A DNA stretch of 64,000 nt from an uncultured Roseateles sp. (GTDB taxonomy: Bacteria > Pseudomonadota > Gammaproteobacteria > Burkholderiales > Burkholderiaceae_C): positions 1-64,000 of the forward strand of contig NZ_CAMFJS010000026.1 of assembly GCF_945956965.1 (NCBI RefSeq). Reading direction: 5' to 3'. The notes beneath the pieces are model-generated. The model was not told the origin of the DNA. It made no database searches and saw only the letters and a list, made by a program, of their open reading frames with translations. This document shows, piece after piece, positions 32,609-42,935 of the stretch; within the stretch, counting starts at the first letter, position 1, and every line of letters begins with the position of its first letter. The translations under genes and the position numbers were made by a program.

Positions 32609-34255
32609 TCATTTATGGCCGCCACCGCTGCTGCCGTAGCCGCCGTAGGAGCCTCCCGTACCGCCGCCCACCCGTGCGCCGCTGCCGCCGCTACGTTTGC
32701 ACTGTGCGTACTCGGCACTGTTTTCGCCGTAGGCATCGCGGGTGCTGTCGCAGTCATCGCTGTGGCTGGACAGCACAAAGATGAAGATGATGAAGAGCAC
32801 GAAAAGCGCAATCGCCACCTTGCGGCCGATGCTGCCGACCTCGCTCTCCACGTTGCTACCCAGCCCGCGGCCGAGCTTGCTCAGGGCGCCCGCATCGCTG
32901 GCCAATGGCAGACCGAAGGCTTTGGCGACAACGCTGGCATCCAGTGTGCGGCCCCAGCTCCACGTCACCTCATTGCCGCTCTGTTCACGGCTGAGCAATT
33001 CCTTGCCGGCACCGACGCGGCATTCGTAATCGCTGACCAAGGCGCGTTGATCGCGCTTGACCTGCCAGTAGAACTCGCCCAACACATGCGTGCTTTTGGC
33101 GGTGTAGCTTTGCGCATAACGGCGCTTGAAGGTTTTGCCCTGCCACTCGATGGTGAAGCCCAGGGCGCGGGATTGGGTGGGCGCGCCGGTCAGCGGCCGC
33201 ACCAGGCTCCAGCCGTCTTCGCTGTCCACCAAGAAGACAAAGCCTTCGCGCTTATTGAACAACAGGTACTCGCGCCAGAAGGTCTGCTCGGCAAAGTCAT
33301 CCGCGCTGTCGGGGATGTCGCAGCGCTCTTGGTAGCCCACCACTTGCCAGCTCAGCGCAGGCCCATCGCCAAAGGCCAGCGAGCCGCTGCGGCCTAGCGG
33401 AATATCGGGCTCGCGGCCATTGGTCTGGGCGTAGTGGGGCAGCTCGGCGGCGGCACTTTGGCTGATGTCGATCACCGCCTGGCATTGGCCGCAGACCAAG
33501 GACTTGGAGCCGTTTAGTTTTGGCGTTAGCGAGACGCCGCAACTCGGGCAGTTGAACTGGCGCGCGCCCAGGGTCTTGCTGCTTTCTTCGCGCAAGCCCT
33601 GCATGGCCAGGTCGTCGATGCGCACGGCCCGGCCCAGCGACCATTGCGGCGCCTCGGGCTTGGCATAGTCCAGCGTGCCGACTTCGTCTTGCGCATTGCG
33701 CAGCTCGGCCACCAGGTATTCGCGCTGCAGCTCGGGCGGGCGCGGCAACTCACCTTGCGCGGCCAGCAAGGTGCTGGGTGTCAGCGCGGCCACCGACCAA
33801 GCCTGGCCGTTGATGATTTGCTGGCTGCCAAGCGTCAGCGCATGGGCAGGCGGGGGCGGGCTGCTCAGTGGCGCGTCGAAGGCCAGCACAAAGTGGCCGT
33901 TGTCCTCGGCCAGCCAGGCGCTTTTGCGCACGGCCTCGCTGCCATCAAACAGCAGATGCCATTCGTTCCACTGGCCTTCGGCATAACCCAGTTGCAGGCG
34001 GCCCACGACGGTGAAGGCCTGGCCGCTGTAGCGCCCGCTGGCGCCCAGTTGCAGGGGCGAGTAGTCCTCGATCAGCTCGGCGCTGATGCCGATTCTCCGC
34101 AGCGCTTCGCCCTCGCGCAGCAGGCTGCTGCGACAGTAGCTGCAGATGGTGCAGGCGCTTGCGGCGGAGGCGAATTCAAGCGGGGCGCCGCAATTGGGGC
34201 AAGCCGCTTGCCAGCGGCGCTGGGGCGCCGGGGCGGGAGCGTTCGAATCAGACAA
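32609..34255 (-). CDS. DUF4178 protein with two zinc ribbons and C-terminal anchor, TTG start
   Basis: 548-aa protein. A zinc ribbon opens it (CPNCGAPLEF...CSYC, residues 19-41), followed by a first DUF4178 domain with YSGQAFTVVGRLQLGYAEG and WNEWHLLF. A second ribbon (CPSCGVSL...CGQC, near 240) precedes a second DUF4178 unit with WQVVGYQERCDIPDSADDF and WREYLLF. A transmembrane segment (VAIALFVLFIIFIFVLSS, near 485) and a Gly/Ser-rich tail end the chain. The start is a TTG at 34255 overlapping the SPFH stop by 8 bases; there is no ATG before the first ribbon. Function unknown; likely a cytoplasmic-face membrane protein working with its SPFH neighbour. Confidence 0.87.
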   Translation of the reverse strand: MSDSNAPAPAPQRRWQAACPNCGAPLEFASAASACTICSYCRSSLLREGEALRRIGISAELIEDYSPLQLGASGRYSGQAFTVVGRLQLGYAEGQWNEWHLLFDGSEAVRKSAWLAEDNGHFVLAFDAPLSSPPPPAHALTLGSQQIINGQAWSVAALTPSTLLAAQGELPRPPELQREYLVAELRNAQDEVGTLDYAKPEAPQWSLGRAVRIDDLAMQGLREESSKTLGARQFNCPSCGVSLTPKLNGSKSLVCGQCQAVIDISQSAAAELPHYAQTNGREPDIPLGRSGSLAFGDGPALSWQVVGYQERCDIPDSADDFAEQTFWREYLLFNKREGFVFLVDSEDGWSLVRPLTGAPTQSRALGFTIEWQGKTFKRRYAQSYTAKSTHVLGEFYWQVKRDQRALVSDYECRVGAGKELLSREQSGNEVTWSWGRTLDASVVAKAFGLPLASDAGALSKLGRGLGSNVESEVGSIGRKVAIALFVLFIIFIFVLSSHSDDCDSTRDAYGENSAEYAQCKRSGGSGARVGGGTGGSYGGYGSSGGGHK

Positions 34256-35315
34256 GTTTCTTCAGCAGCTCGGCTTTTTTGGCGGCAAATTCTTCATCGG
34301 TCAAGATGCCTTTGCTGACCAGGGCGCCGAGCTTCTCCAGCATGGCAAAAACCTCGTCGCTATTGGCGGCTGGTGCGGGTGCGGCAACAGTTGCGGCGGC
34401 GGCCGCAGCAGTTGCCACAGGCGCTGCGGCCGTGCCGGCCAGGCCCGCGCCGAGCTGCTGAGCCAGCACCTGGCCCATGGCAAGACCTGCCCCCAGGCCC
34501 ATCGCATCGCCGGCCACACCGCCGCCGCCGGAGCCCACGCCCTCAGCCAGCTTGGGGATGGCTTGGGCGGTTTGGTACTGCATGAATTGGCCCATGTCTT
34601 TGCCAATCATGCCCATGCCGATTTTCTGGTCGAGGATTTTTTGCAGCTCTTCTGGCAGCGAGACGCTTTGCAGTGTCACGGCTTCAAGCTTGAGGCCCAG
34701 GCGTTCGAACTCGGGCGCGGTGGCCAGCAGCAGCAGCTTGGCAAACTCGACCTGATTGGCGGCCAGGTCCAGGAAGGGGATGCCGCTTTGCGCCACCGCG
34801 TCGCTGATGTGTTGCAGCATCAGGCCGCGCAACTGGCCATCGAGATCGGCCACGCCGTAGCGCTCGCGGGTGCCTGAGATTTCGGTGTGGAAGAGCTTGG
34901 CGTCGGCAATCCGGTAGGCGAAGTTGCCGAAGGCGCGCAGGCGCACGGCGCCGAAGTCCTTGTCGCGAATCGTCACCGGCTGTTGGGTGCCCCAGCGCTG
35001 GTCGATCTGCTGGCGGGTGCTGAAGAAGTAGACATCGCTTTTGAAAGGGGACTCAAACAGCTTGTCCCAGTTCTTCAAATAGGTCAGCACCGGCAGGGTC
35101 TGGGTGCTGAGCTTGTACATGCCGGGGCCAAACACATCGGCGACCTTGCCTTCGTTGACGAAGACGGCAATTTGCGATTCGCGCACGGTCAGCGAGGCGC
35201 CGTATTGAATCTCTTTATCCGCAACAGGAAAGCGCCAAGCCAGGGTGCCATTGCCATCCTCGGTCCATTGGATGATGTCGATGAACTGCTTTTTGATGAA
35301 ATCCATCAGGCTCAT
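34248..35315 (-). CDS. SPFH-domain protein (YdjI-like) with C-terminal SHOCT-type segment
   Basis: Band-7/SPFH protein of the 'virion core/YdjI' type. The start MSLMDFIKKQFIDIIQWTED is characteristic. The SPFH fold spans about residues 25-235 (SQIAVFVNEGKVADVFGPGMY, then FGAVRLRAFGNFAYRI). A Gly/Ala-rich linker follows, and the last 40 residues (DEVFAMLEKLGALVSKGILTDEEFAAKKAELL, written in two parts in the family as SHOCT) form an oligomerisation motif. No N-terminal membrane helix, so it binds membranes peripherally. ATG 35315 has GAGGAG upstream. It is first in the reverse-strand cassette ending at 27598. Confidence 0.9.
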   Translation of the reverse strand: MSLMDFIKKQFIDIIQWTEDGNGTLAWRFPVADKEIQYGASLTVRESQIAVFVNEGKVADVFGPGMYKLSTQTLPVLTYLKNWDKLFESPFKSDVYFFSTRQQIDQRWGTQQPVTIRDKDFGAVRLRAFGNFAYRIADAKLFHTEISGTRERYGVADLDGQLRGLMLQHISDAVAQSGIPFLDLAANQVEFAKLLLLATAPEFERLGLKLEAVTLQSVSLPEELQKILDQKIGMGMIGKDMGQFMQYQTAQAIPKLAEGVGSGGGGVAGDAMGLGAGLAMGQVLAQQLGAGLAGTAAAPVATAAAAAATVAAPAPAANSDEVFAMLEKLGALVSKGILTDEEFAAKKAELLKKLV

Positions 35316-35554
35316 GGTGCGTGTCTCCTCGTGATCGTGGCTGCTGGCGAAAGCGCCGGTTCATTGTTTCAATTGGCGCAGGCCGGCTCGTGCTCGGTGG
35401 CGGCAGTATCCCCGAGGTGGCGCCGCAGTGATTGGCAGCATTCCGCGTTTTGTTGGAAAGACAGCGGACAGCGGGGGTGAATCTTGCCAGCCCATGTCGT
35501 TTGGATCGGGGCTGTCGCGTTCGCGAGGCGCCCGTCAGATGCCACAATTCCGGC

Positions 35555-36046
35555 ATGACTGCACCCACTTCTGCCCCCCGCGTACGCATCCAGAGCGAGG
35601 ACTTTGACCTCAGCGAAGAAACCCTGGCCCTGCGGGCTGCCGATGGCGGCGTTGGCGCTGTGGTCAGCTTTGTGGGCACGGTGCGCGACCAAGTGGGTGG
35701 GGAAGCGCTGTCGCAGATGGAGCTGGAGCATTACCCCGGCATGACCGAGGCCAGCATCGAGGCCATGGTGGATGAGGCCTTCAAGCGCTTCAAAATCCGC
35801 GGCGCCCGCGTCATCCACCGGGTGGGTGTGCTGCCGGCTTGCGCGCAGATTGTGTTGGTGCTGGTCAGCTCGGCCCACCGCGGCGAAGCCTTCCAGGCCT
35901 GCGAATTCTTGATGGATTATTTGAAAACCCAAGCGCCGTTTTGGAAGAAGGAAACCCTGGCCAGCGGCGCCCGTTGGGTCGATGCCCGGGTGACGGATGA
36001 TGCGGCGCTGGCGCGCTGGGGTATTCAGAGCGCCAACGCTCAATGA
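35555..36046 (+). CDS. moaE: Molybdopterin synthase catalytic subunit
   Basis: Large subunit that transfers sulfur from MoaD thiocarboxylate to cyclic pyranopterin monophosphate. Motifs: GAVVSFVGTVRD, LELEHYPGMTEASI-like order (MELEHYPGMTEASIEAM), HRVGVLPACAQIVLVLVSS, HRGEAFQACEFLMDYLK and PFWKKE. These contain the conserved active-site Lys/Arg/His residues. 163 aa from ATG 35555; the frame is open further upstream but without homology. It overlaps crcB by 4 bases. In related genomes moaD and moaE are adjacent; here they are split by 16 kb. Confidence 0.95.
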   Translation: MTAPTSAPRVRIQSEDFDLSEETLALRAADGGVGAVVSFVGTVRDQVGGEALSQMELEHYPGMTEASIEAMVDEAFKRFKIRGARVIHRVGVLPACAQIVLVLVSSAHRGEAFQACEFLMDYLKTQAPFWKKETLASGARWVDARVTDDAALARWGIQSANAQ

Positions 36047-36447
36047 GCCCGCTGATGAATCCACAGATGAACCCGGTTTGGCTCAAGGTCCTGGCGGTGG
36101 CGGCCGGTGCCTCGGTCGGTGCCTTGCTCCGCTGGCGCGCGGGCTTGTGGCTGAACGCCACTTGGGCGGGCTTTCCGCTGGGGACGCTGGCCGTCAATCT
36201 GCTGGGCGGCTTGCTGATCGGCATTTCGCTGGAGTGGTTTGCTCGCACGCCCAATGAAGTCTTGCAGCTCTTGCTGGTGACGGGGCTGCTGGGTGGTTTG
36301 ACCACCTTCTCGGCCTTCTCGGGCGAGTCCTTGATGCTGCTGCAGCGTGGCGATATCGGGCTGGCGCTGCTGCACAGCGCGGCGCATATGTTTGGCGCCC
36401 TGACGGCAGCGGCCATCGGTATGCGCCTGGCTCAGGTCCTGCTTTGA
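36043..36447 (+). CDS. crcB: Fluoride channel CrcB/Fluc
   Basis: Dual-topology fluoride exporter with four membrane helices. Signatures are GASVGALLRW near residue 25, the pore asparagine in GTLAVNLLGGLLIG, and the phenylalanine-box region GGLTTFSAFSGE. 134 aa. The ATG overlaps the moaE stop (ATGA), so it is translated from the moaE transcript. No fluoride riboswitch is seen, as expected for an internal operon gene. Confidence 0.93.
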   Translation: MSPLMNPQMNPVWLKVLAVAAGASVGALLRWRAGLWLNATWAGFPLGTLAVNLLGGLLIGISLEWFARTPNEVLQLLLVTGLLGGLTTFSAFSGESLMLLQRGDIGLALLHSAAHMFGALTAAAIGMRLAQVLL

Positions 36448-36465
36448 TGGGCTGAGTGAGGACGC

Positions 36466-38127
36466 TCAGGCTTGACTGAGCGACTCGGCCACGCGCCAGG
36501 CATTCTTGCCATGGCGTTTGACTTCATACATGGCCGTGTCGGCGGCATTGAACAGCGCCGCGCGGTGCAGGGCGTGACGTGGGTAGCTGGCAAGGCCAAT
36601 GCTGGCGCCCACCTGGGCCGTGCGGCCGTCGCGCAAAGCGATGGGTTCACTGATGACGCGCAACAAGTTTTGGGCGAGTGCTTGCACCATCGGCGCTTCG
36701 GCATCGACCCGGTCGAGCAGCAGCACCAACTCGTCGCCGCCCACCCGTCCCGCGATATCGCTGCTGCGGCGCAGCACGCCGCGCATGCGTTTGGCGCACT
36801 CCACCATCACCGCGTCGCCGGCCTCATGGCCGAGTTCGTCATTCACCTTCTTGAAGCCGTCCAGATCCAGAAACAGCAAGGTCACGGCGTGGCCGCTGGC
36901 TTGGGCTTGTTGCAGCATGTGATCCAGCGCGGCGACGACGCCAACGCGGTTTTTCAGTCCGGTCAGTCCATCGTGCTGGGCTTGATGGCTGGCTGCTGTT
37001 TCCTCTGACTTGCGTTGCGTGACGTCGTAGTTCACGCCTTCCACCATGCCTTCGGCCAACTCGGCGCTGGCCGGCTGAACCGAGATCAGGCAGTGCACCC
37101 AGCGCGGCTCGCCGTCCTTGCTGCGCGTGTTGCGCAGAGCCAGATCGGCCGCGACGGTTTGGCTCAGGGCACCGGCTTCCGCAATCATCCTGCGCACTTG
37201 CTCCGGATCGGCAAACAAGGCTTGCACAAAGTCCTCGCTGGGCGGCGCGCTCGGTTCAGCGCCGTCCGCATTCATCAGGCGCAGCACGGTCGGGTTGCAG
37301 TTGATGAGGCGTCCGCTAGGCGTCAGCACAAAGATGCCCGCGCTGGTGTGGTTGAAGATCTGTCGGTACTGCGCCTCCATGGCCGCAATCTCGGCACGCA
37401 TTTGGCGCTCGCCCTGCAAGGCGGTTTCGGTAGCCGTCAGCAGGCCGTTCACCGCGCTGACGACGGTGCCGACCTCATCATTGCGGTGGCGCTTTTCCAC
37501 GCTCAGGCGCTGGCCGCTGCCCGGTGCGATCGTGCTGAGTTTCCGGCTCAGCCGCATCATGGGCCTGGACAGCATGACAAGCACCACATGGTTGAGTAGC
37601 AGGGCCAGAAGGGTGATCAGTGTGGCCTGGGCCACGCCCAGCCAGCGCGCCAGGAGGTTGGCCTCCTGCACGACCTGGGGCAGGCTGCCCTGGGCCAGCA
37701 AATGCCCCAGTTCTTCGCCCCCATCGAAGGGCGACACCAGTCGGCGACTGACCAGCAGTGAGGCCTCGACCGAACCGGGCGGTGGGGCCGGTTGGCCGCC
37801 GTCGGGTGGACTGGCTGCCAAGACCTTGCCGGCCGAGTCTTCTACCCACACGCGGGCCACATTGGGGTCACGGGCCACGCCTTTGATCAGCTCAAGCAAA
37901 AGCACCTGATCTTCGGCGTACACGCCCACCGCGGTGGATTTCTCGATGGCGCTGAGCATGGCCTCCAGCGTGGTTTTGGTCGATTCACTGGCCTTCACAA
38001 AGGTCAGGCGAACCACGACCAAGCTGGCCAGCAAAGCGAGCAAAGAGGCCAGGCCGATCAGAATGAGGATGAACTTGCCGTGCAGGCTACGGCGGTAGCT
38101 TTGAAAGCGGAGCAGGGCTATTCTCAT
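36466..38127 (-). CDS. CHASE8-like/HAMP/PAS diguanylate cyclase, GGDEL motif
   Basis: Membrane sensor expected to make c-di-GMP. Order: TM1 (FILILIGLASLLALLASLVV), a periplasmic CHASE8-like domain (STAVGVYAEDQVLLLELIKG, then PNVARVWVEDSAGKVLA), TM2 near residue 175 (LGVAQATLITLLALLLNHVV), HAMP, PAS (residues about 255-380), and GGDEF. The active loop reads RVGGDELVLLL, with Leu in place of the usual Phe. The preceding DxLTGLKNR and FLDLDGFKKVND are intact, so activity is likely but should not be assumed. 553 aa. The binding-protein gene ends 2 bases upstream. Confidence 0.9.
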   Translation of the reverse strand: MRIALLRFQSYRRSLHGKFILILIGLASLLALLASLVVVRLTFVKASESTKTTLEAMLSAIEKSTAVGVYAEDQVLLLELIKGVARDPNVARVWVEDSAGKVLAASPPDGGQPAPPPGSVEASLLVSRRLVSPFDGGEELGHLLAQGSLPQVVQEANLLARWLGVAQATLITLLALLLNHVVLVMLSRPMMRLSRKLSTIAPGSGQRLSVEKRHRNDEVGTVVSAVNGLLTATETALQGERQMRAEIAAMEAQYRQIFNHTSAGIFVLTPSGRLINCNPTVLRLMNADGAEPSAPPSEDFVQALFADPEQVRRMIAEAGALSQTVAADLALRNTRSKDGEPRWVHCLISVQPASAELAEGMVEGVNYDVTQRKSEETAASHQAQHDGLTGLKNRVGVVAALDHMLQQAQASGHAVTLLFLDLDGFKKVNDELGHEAGDAVMVECAKRMRGVLRRSSDIAGRVGGDELVLLLDRVDAEAPMVQALAQNLLRVISEPIALRDGRTAQVGASIGLASYPRHALHRAALFNAADTAMYEVKRHGKNAWRVAESLSQA

Positions 38128-38129
38128 GC

Positions 38130-38639
38130 TCAGTTCGTGCGGCTCAGGGTCATCACCAGCTTGGCTTGGCCCTCGGCAGGTGGGTTGCTCAGATAGGCAA
38201 TGGCGCGCGGATTGCGTTTGACCTCGGCCAGCAGCGCTGTGTCACCCGCCAACATTTTGGGCGGCACCACCCGGCCCGTGAACAAGAGCCGCGCCCAATA
38301 GCTGTCGATTTGAGCCAGATCCATGCCGGTGAGCGCCAGGTAAAAAGCCTCGCGCTGCGAACTGTCCCGCGGCTGGTCAAAAACCTCGGCAGGGCCGGCC
38401 CCGGGAAAGTTGCGGCTGCGACCGGTGTAGAGGGCGATCAATTCTTTTCTGTCGAGTTTGGCCAGGGGGTTGCTATTGTTGACGATGACGTACAGCTCGG
38501 CCCCATCTTTCGCCGCGCATGGCATGGTTTGGCCCAAGCAGAGCGCGGCCACGCTCAAAGCCAACAGACTCAGGCGCCGCCAGCCACTCAGCACCTGGCG
38601 GCGACGCAGGGGCTGGGCGTGCAGGGTGTGGGCGGGCAT
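38130..38639 (-). CDS. Small periplasmic phosphate-binding-like protein
   Basis: Exported half-size periplasmic binding protein of the PstS-like type (about 169 aa). After a basic N-terminus and the hydrophobic segment LSLLALSVAALCLGQTMPC it begins KDGAELYVIVNNSNPLAKLD. It continues with the family's KELIALYTGRSRNFPGAG and ends AIAYLSNPPAEGQAKLVM. ATG 38639 is used; a TTG at 38651 overlaps the upstream gene. It sits between an outer-membrane protein and a CHASE8-like cyclase, 2 bases from the latter. A ligand-sensing role for the cyclase is inferred. Confidence 0.82.
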   Translation of the reverse strand: MPAHTLHAQPLRRRQVLSGWRRLSLLALSVAALCLGQTMPCAAKDGAELYVIVNNSNPLAKLDRKELIALYTGRSRNFPGAGPAEVFDQPRDSSQREAFYLALTGMDLAQIDSYWARLLFTGRVVPPKMLAGDTALLAEVKRNPRAIAYLSNPPAEGQAKLVMTLSRTN

Positions 38640-38647
38640 GCGGCGGC

Positions 38648-40003
38648 TCAAAAGACAAAGTCCAAGGTGGCGGAATAGACCTGGCTATTGCCCGGATCTG
38701 GGGTGTTATGCCGCCAAGAACCGGCACCATTGGCCTGGGTATTGACTTGATCGACTTGCAGCTTGAAGGCCACGCGTGGCGCGAAGTCATAACGCAGGCC
38801 CAGGCCAATCGAGGTCTGCTCGAATCGGGCGGTATTTGCGGCGCCAGCGGCAAGCGCGCCCAGTGCGCTAAGTTTGCTGGCATTCGGCGCGCCGACGAGG
38901 GGGGTGAGCTCCGCCAGCCAGGTGGTGGGCGTGGCATTGGCCTCCTTGTCAGCCAGGCTGCGCCCGCTGATCAGATAGACACTCAGGCGCTGCCACCGCC
39001 GACCCAAAAAGGCATAGCCGCGCCAGCCGCTCGACAAGCCGGAGGCCAAATGAACATGACTGGCTTCTGCGCTGCCAATCCAGGTGCTGGATTGGTACTG
39101 CACGCCCAAGGACGCATATTGCGTCAATCCTTGAGGGTACATGTCCTTCGACAAGGCCAATGCCTGCTGCGCCACGGCAGGCGCAGGCAGCGTGGCGACT
39201 TGTTCGAGGCCTTGCTTCAATAGCAGCAGGTTGGGATTGGGCCTGACTTCGGTATCGGCGCGTGCATAGCTGGCTTTGATCAGCCAATCATCCGCTTCCC
39301 GGCTGAGGGTGAAGACAAAGGTATTGCGGTTACGCACACGCAGCGACTCATCGCTTCGCAGGGCCTGGATGGTGCCGAGGCCGTTGCCGAATTGGAGCTT
39401 GCCACGCCACTCCGCTTGCTCGGTATGCCAGTTGTAGCTGAGGTCGGCGCCGTCGAGCGAACTGATGGGCATCCAGCCGTAAAACTCGATATTGGGGCGC
39501 ACCCAGGGCAGGGCGTAGCCCACATTGCGCACGTCGGCCTGCAGAAAAATATCGGGGTTGGTGCGGCCCAGGCGTAAATGCCAGTCCGGGTTGATTTGAT
39601 AGCCTGCAAAAGCCCACTCGACGGATTCGCCCAGGCTGGCTCGGGTGGCGCGTTGGCGCAATACCAGTTGCAGCACGGTTTCCCAGCGCTCGGCGGGTTC
39701 CCAGTTCAGTTGCAAACCGAGCCGTGAGTCAACCAGGGCACTGCTACTGCTGCTGGCGCCGACCTGGGTTTGTTCCCGCGTCAAGAGCCAGTCATGGTCG
39801 CTGCGGGCGTGGCTCAGACCCAGGGTGCCAAAACCGCTGAGTTGCAGGCTGGCGGGTGAGTTGCCGCCGGCCTCTTCGGCATGCCCGCCAGCGCCGCTCA
39901 ATGCCAGCAGCACAGAGAGCAAGAGCCGGGGGGCGGCTTTGCTGTCAAAAGGGTGGCTCCCTTGAACGGGTGGACGTATCAACACGCTGGGCCCTAGCTG
40001 CAT
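38648..40003 (-). CDS. Outer-membrane porin-like protein (paralogue of 60034-61287)
   Basis: Outer-membrane beta-barrel of about 451 aa, starting with a signal region ([20 protein letters not shown]). The mature chain opens [17 protein letters not shown] and contains [19 protein letters not shown], then [19 protein letters not shown]. It ends SATLDFVF with the C-terminal Phe of barrels. The same landmarks (LSGFGTL, EWAYIGW, LRLGR, RNVGYA, SLDFVF) occur in the protein at 60034-61287, so they are paralogues. It is the first gene of the porin/binding-protein/cyclase operon; divergent from clpB. Transported solute unknown. Confidence 0.85.
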   Translation of the reverse strand: MQLGPSVLIRPPVQGSHPFDSKAAPRLLLSVLLALSGAGGHAEEAGGNSPASLQLSGFGTLGLSHARSDHDWLLTREQTQVGASSSSSALVDSRLGLQLNWEPAERWETVLQLVLRQRATRASLGESVEWAFAGYQINPDWHLRLGRTNPDIFLQADVRNVGYALPWVRPNIEFYGWMPISSLDGADLSYNWHTEQAEWRGKLQFGNGLGTIQALRSDESLRVRNRNTFVFTLSREADDWLIKASYARADTEVRPNPNLLLLKQGLEQVATLPAPAVAQQALALSKDMYPQGLTQYASLGVQYQSSTWIGSAEASHVHLASGLSSGWRGYAFLGRRWQRLSVYLISGRSLADKEANATPTTWLAELTPLVGAPNASKLSALGALAAGAANTARFEQTSIGLGLRYDFAPRVAFKLQVDQVNTQANGAGSWRHNTPDPGNSQVYSATLDFVF

Positions 40004-40167
40004 GTCTTCCTACCGGCTGCATGGTGGTGCTTGACTATATGCCCGGAACCCTTGGCCGTCATGGGGTCGAAGTAATCCAGCAACACCCGGCAATTCTGCC
40101 GATGACAGGCGCGGCCCAGCTGACCGAGGCAGCTTCATCTGTCTTGCGCCAGATCAAACGCCCGGGG

Positions 40168-40195
40168 CTTGAAATGACCTTCACTGCACCCACCT
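40168..40195 (+). promoter_or_regulatory. Candidate sigma-32 heat-shock promoter of clpB
   Basis: CTTGAAA (40168-40174) exactly matches the sigma-32 -35 element. After 13 bases ACCCACCT (40188-40195) resembles the CCCCATNT -10. The element ends 26 bases upstream of the clpB ATG. Confidence 0.6.
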
Positions 40196-40221
40196 GCAAG
40201 CCCACGGAGGTTCCATCCATC

Positions 40222-42816
<2,595 letters not shown>

Positions 42817-42853
42817 GAGCAGCGTTAGCGGCTAGCTAGATAACGCCGCAGCA

Positions 42854-42890
42854 AAAAAAGAGGCGGGCCAAATGGCTCGCCTCTTTCATT
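42854..42890. terminator. Bidirectional terminator between clpB and L,D-transpeptidase gene
   Basis: AAAGAGGCG-G-GCCA, loop AA, TGGC-T-CGCCTCTTT: a 13-bp stem with one mismatch (about 42858-42887), with an A-run before and T-rich sequence after. It serves both convergent genes. Confidence 0.9.
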
Positions 42891-42935
42891 TGTGTGATCC
42901 GGTTTGCTAGGGCGTCACGCCGACGCCCGTGCCAA

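Noticed and set aside
36000-36043. Fluoride riboswitch upstream of crcB
   Set aside because: crcB starts inside the moaE stop codon, leaving no leader, and no riboswitch-like fold is seen.
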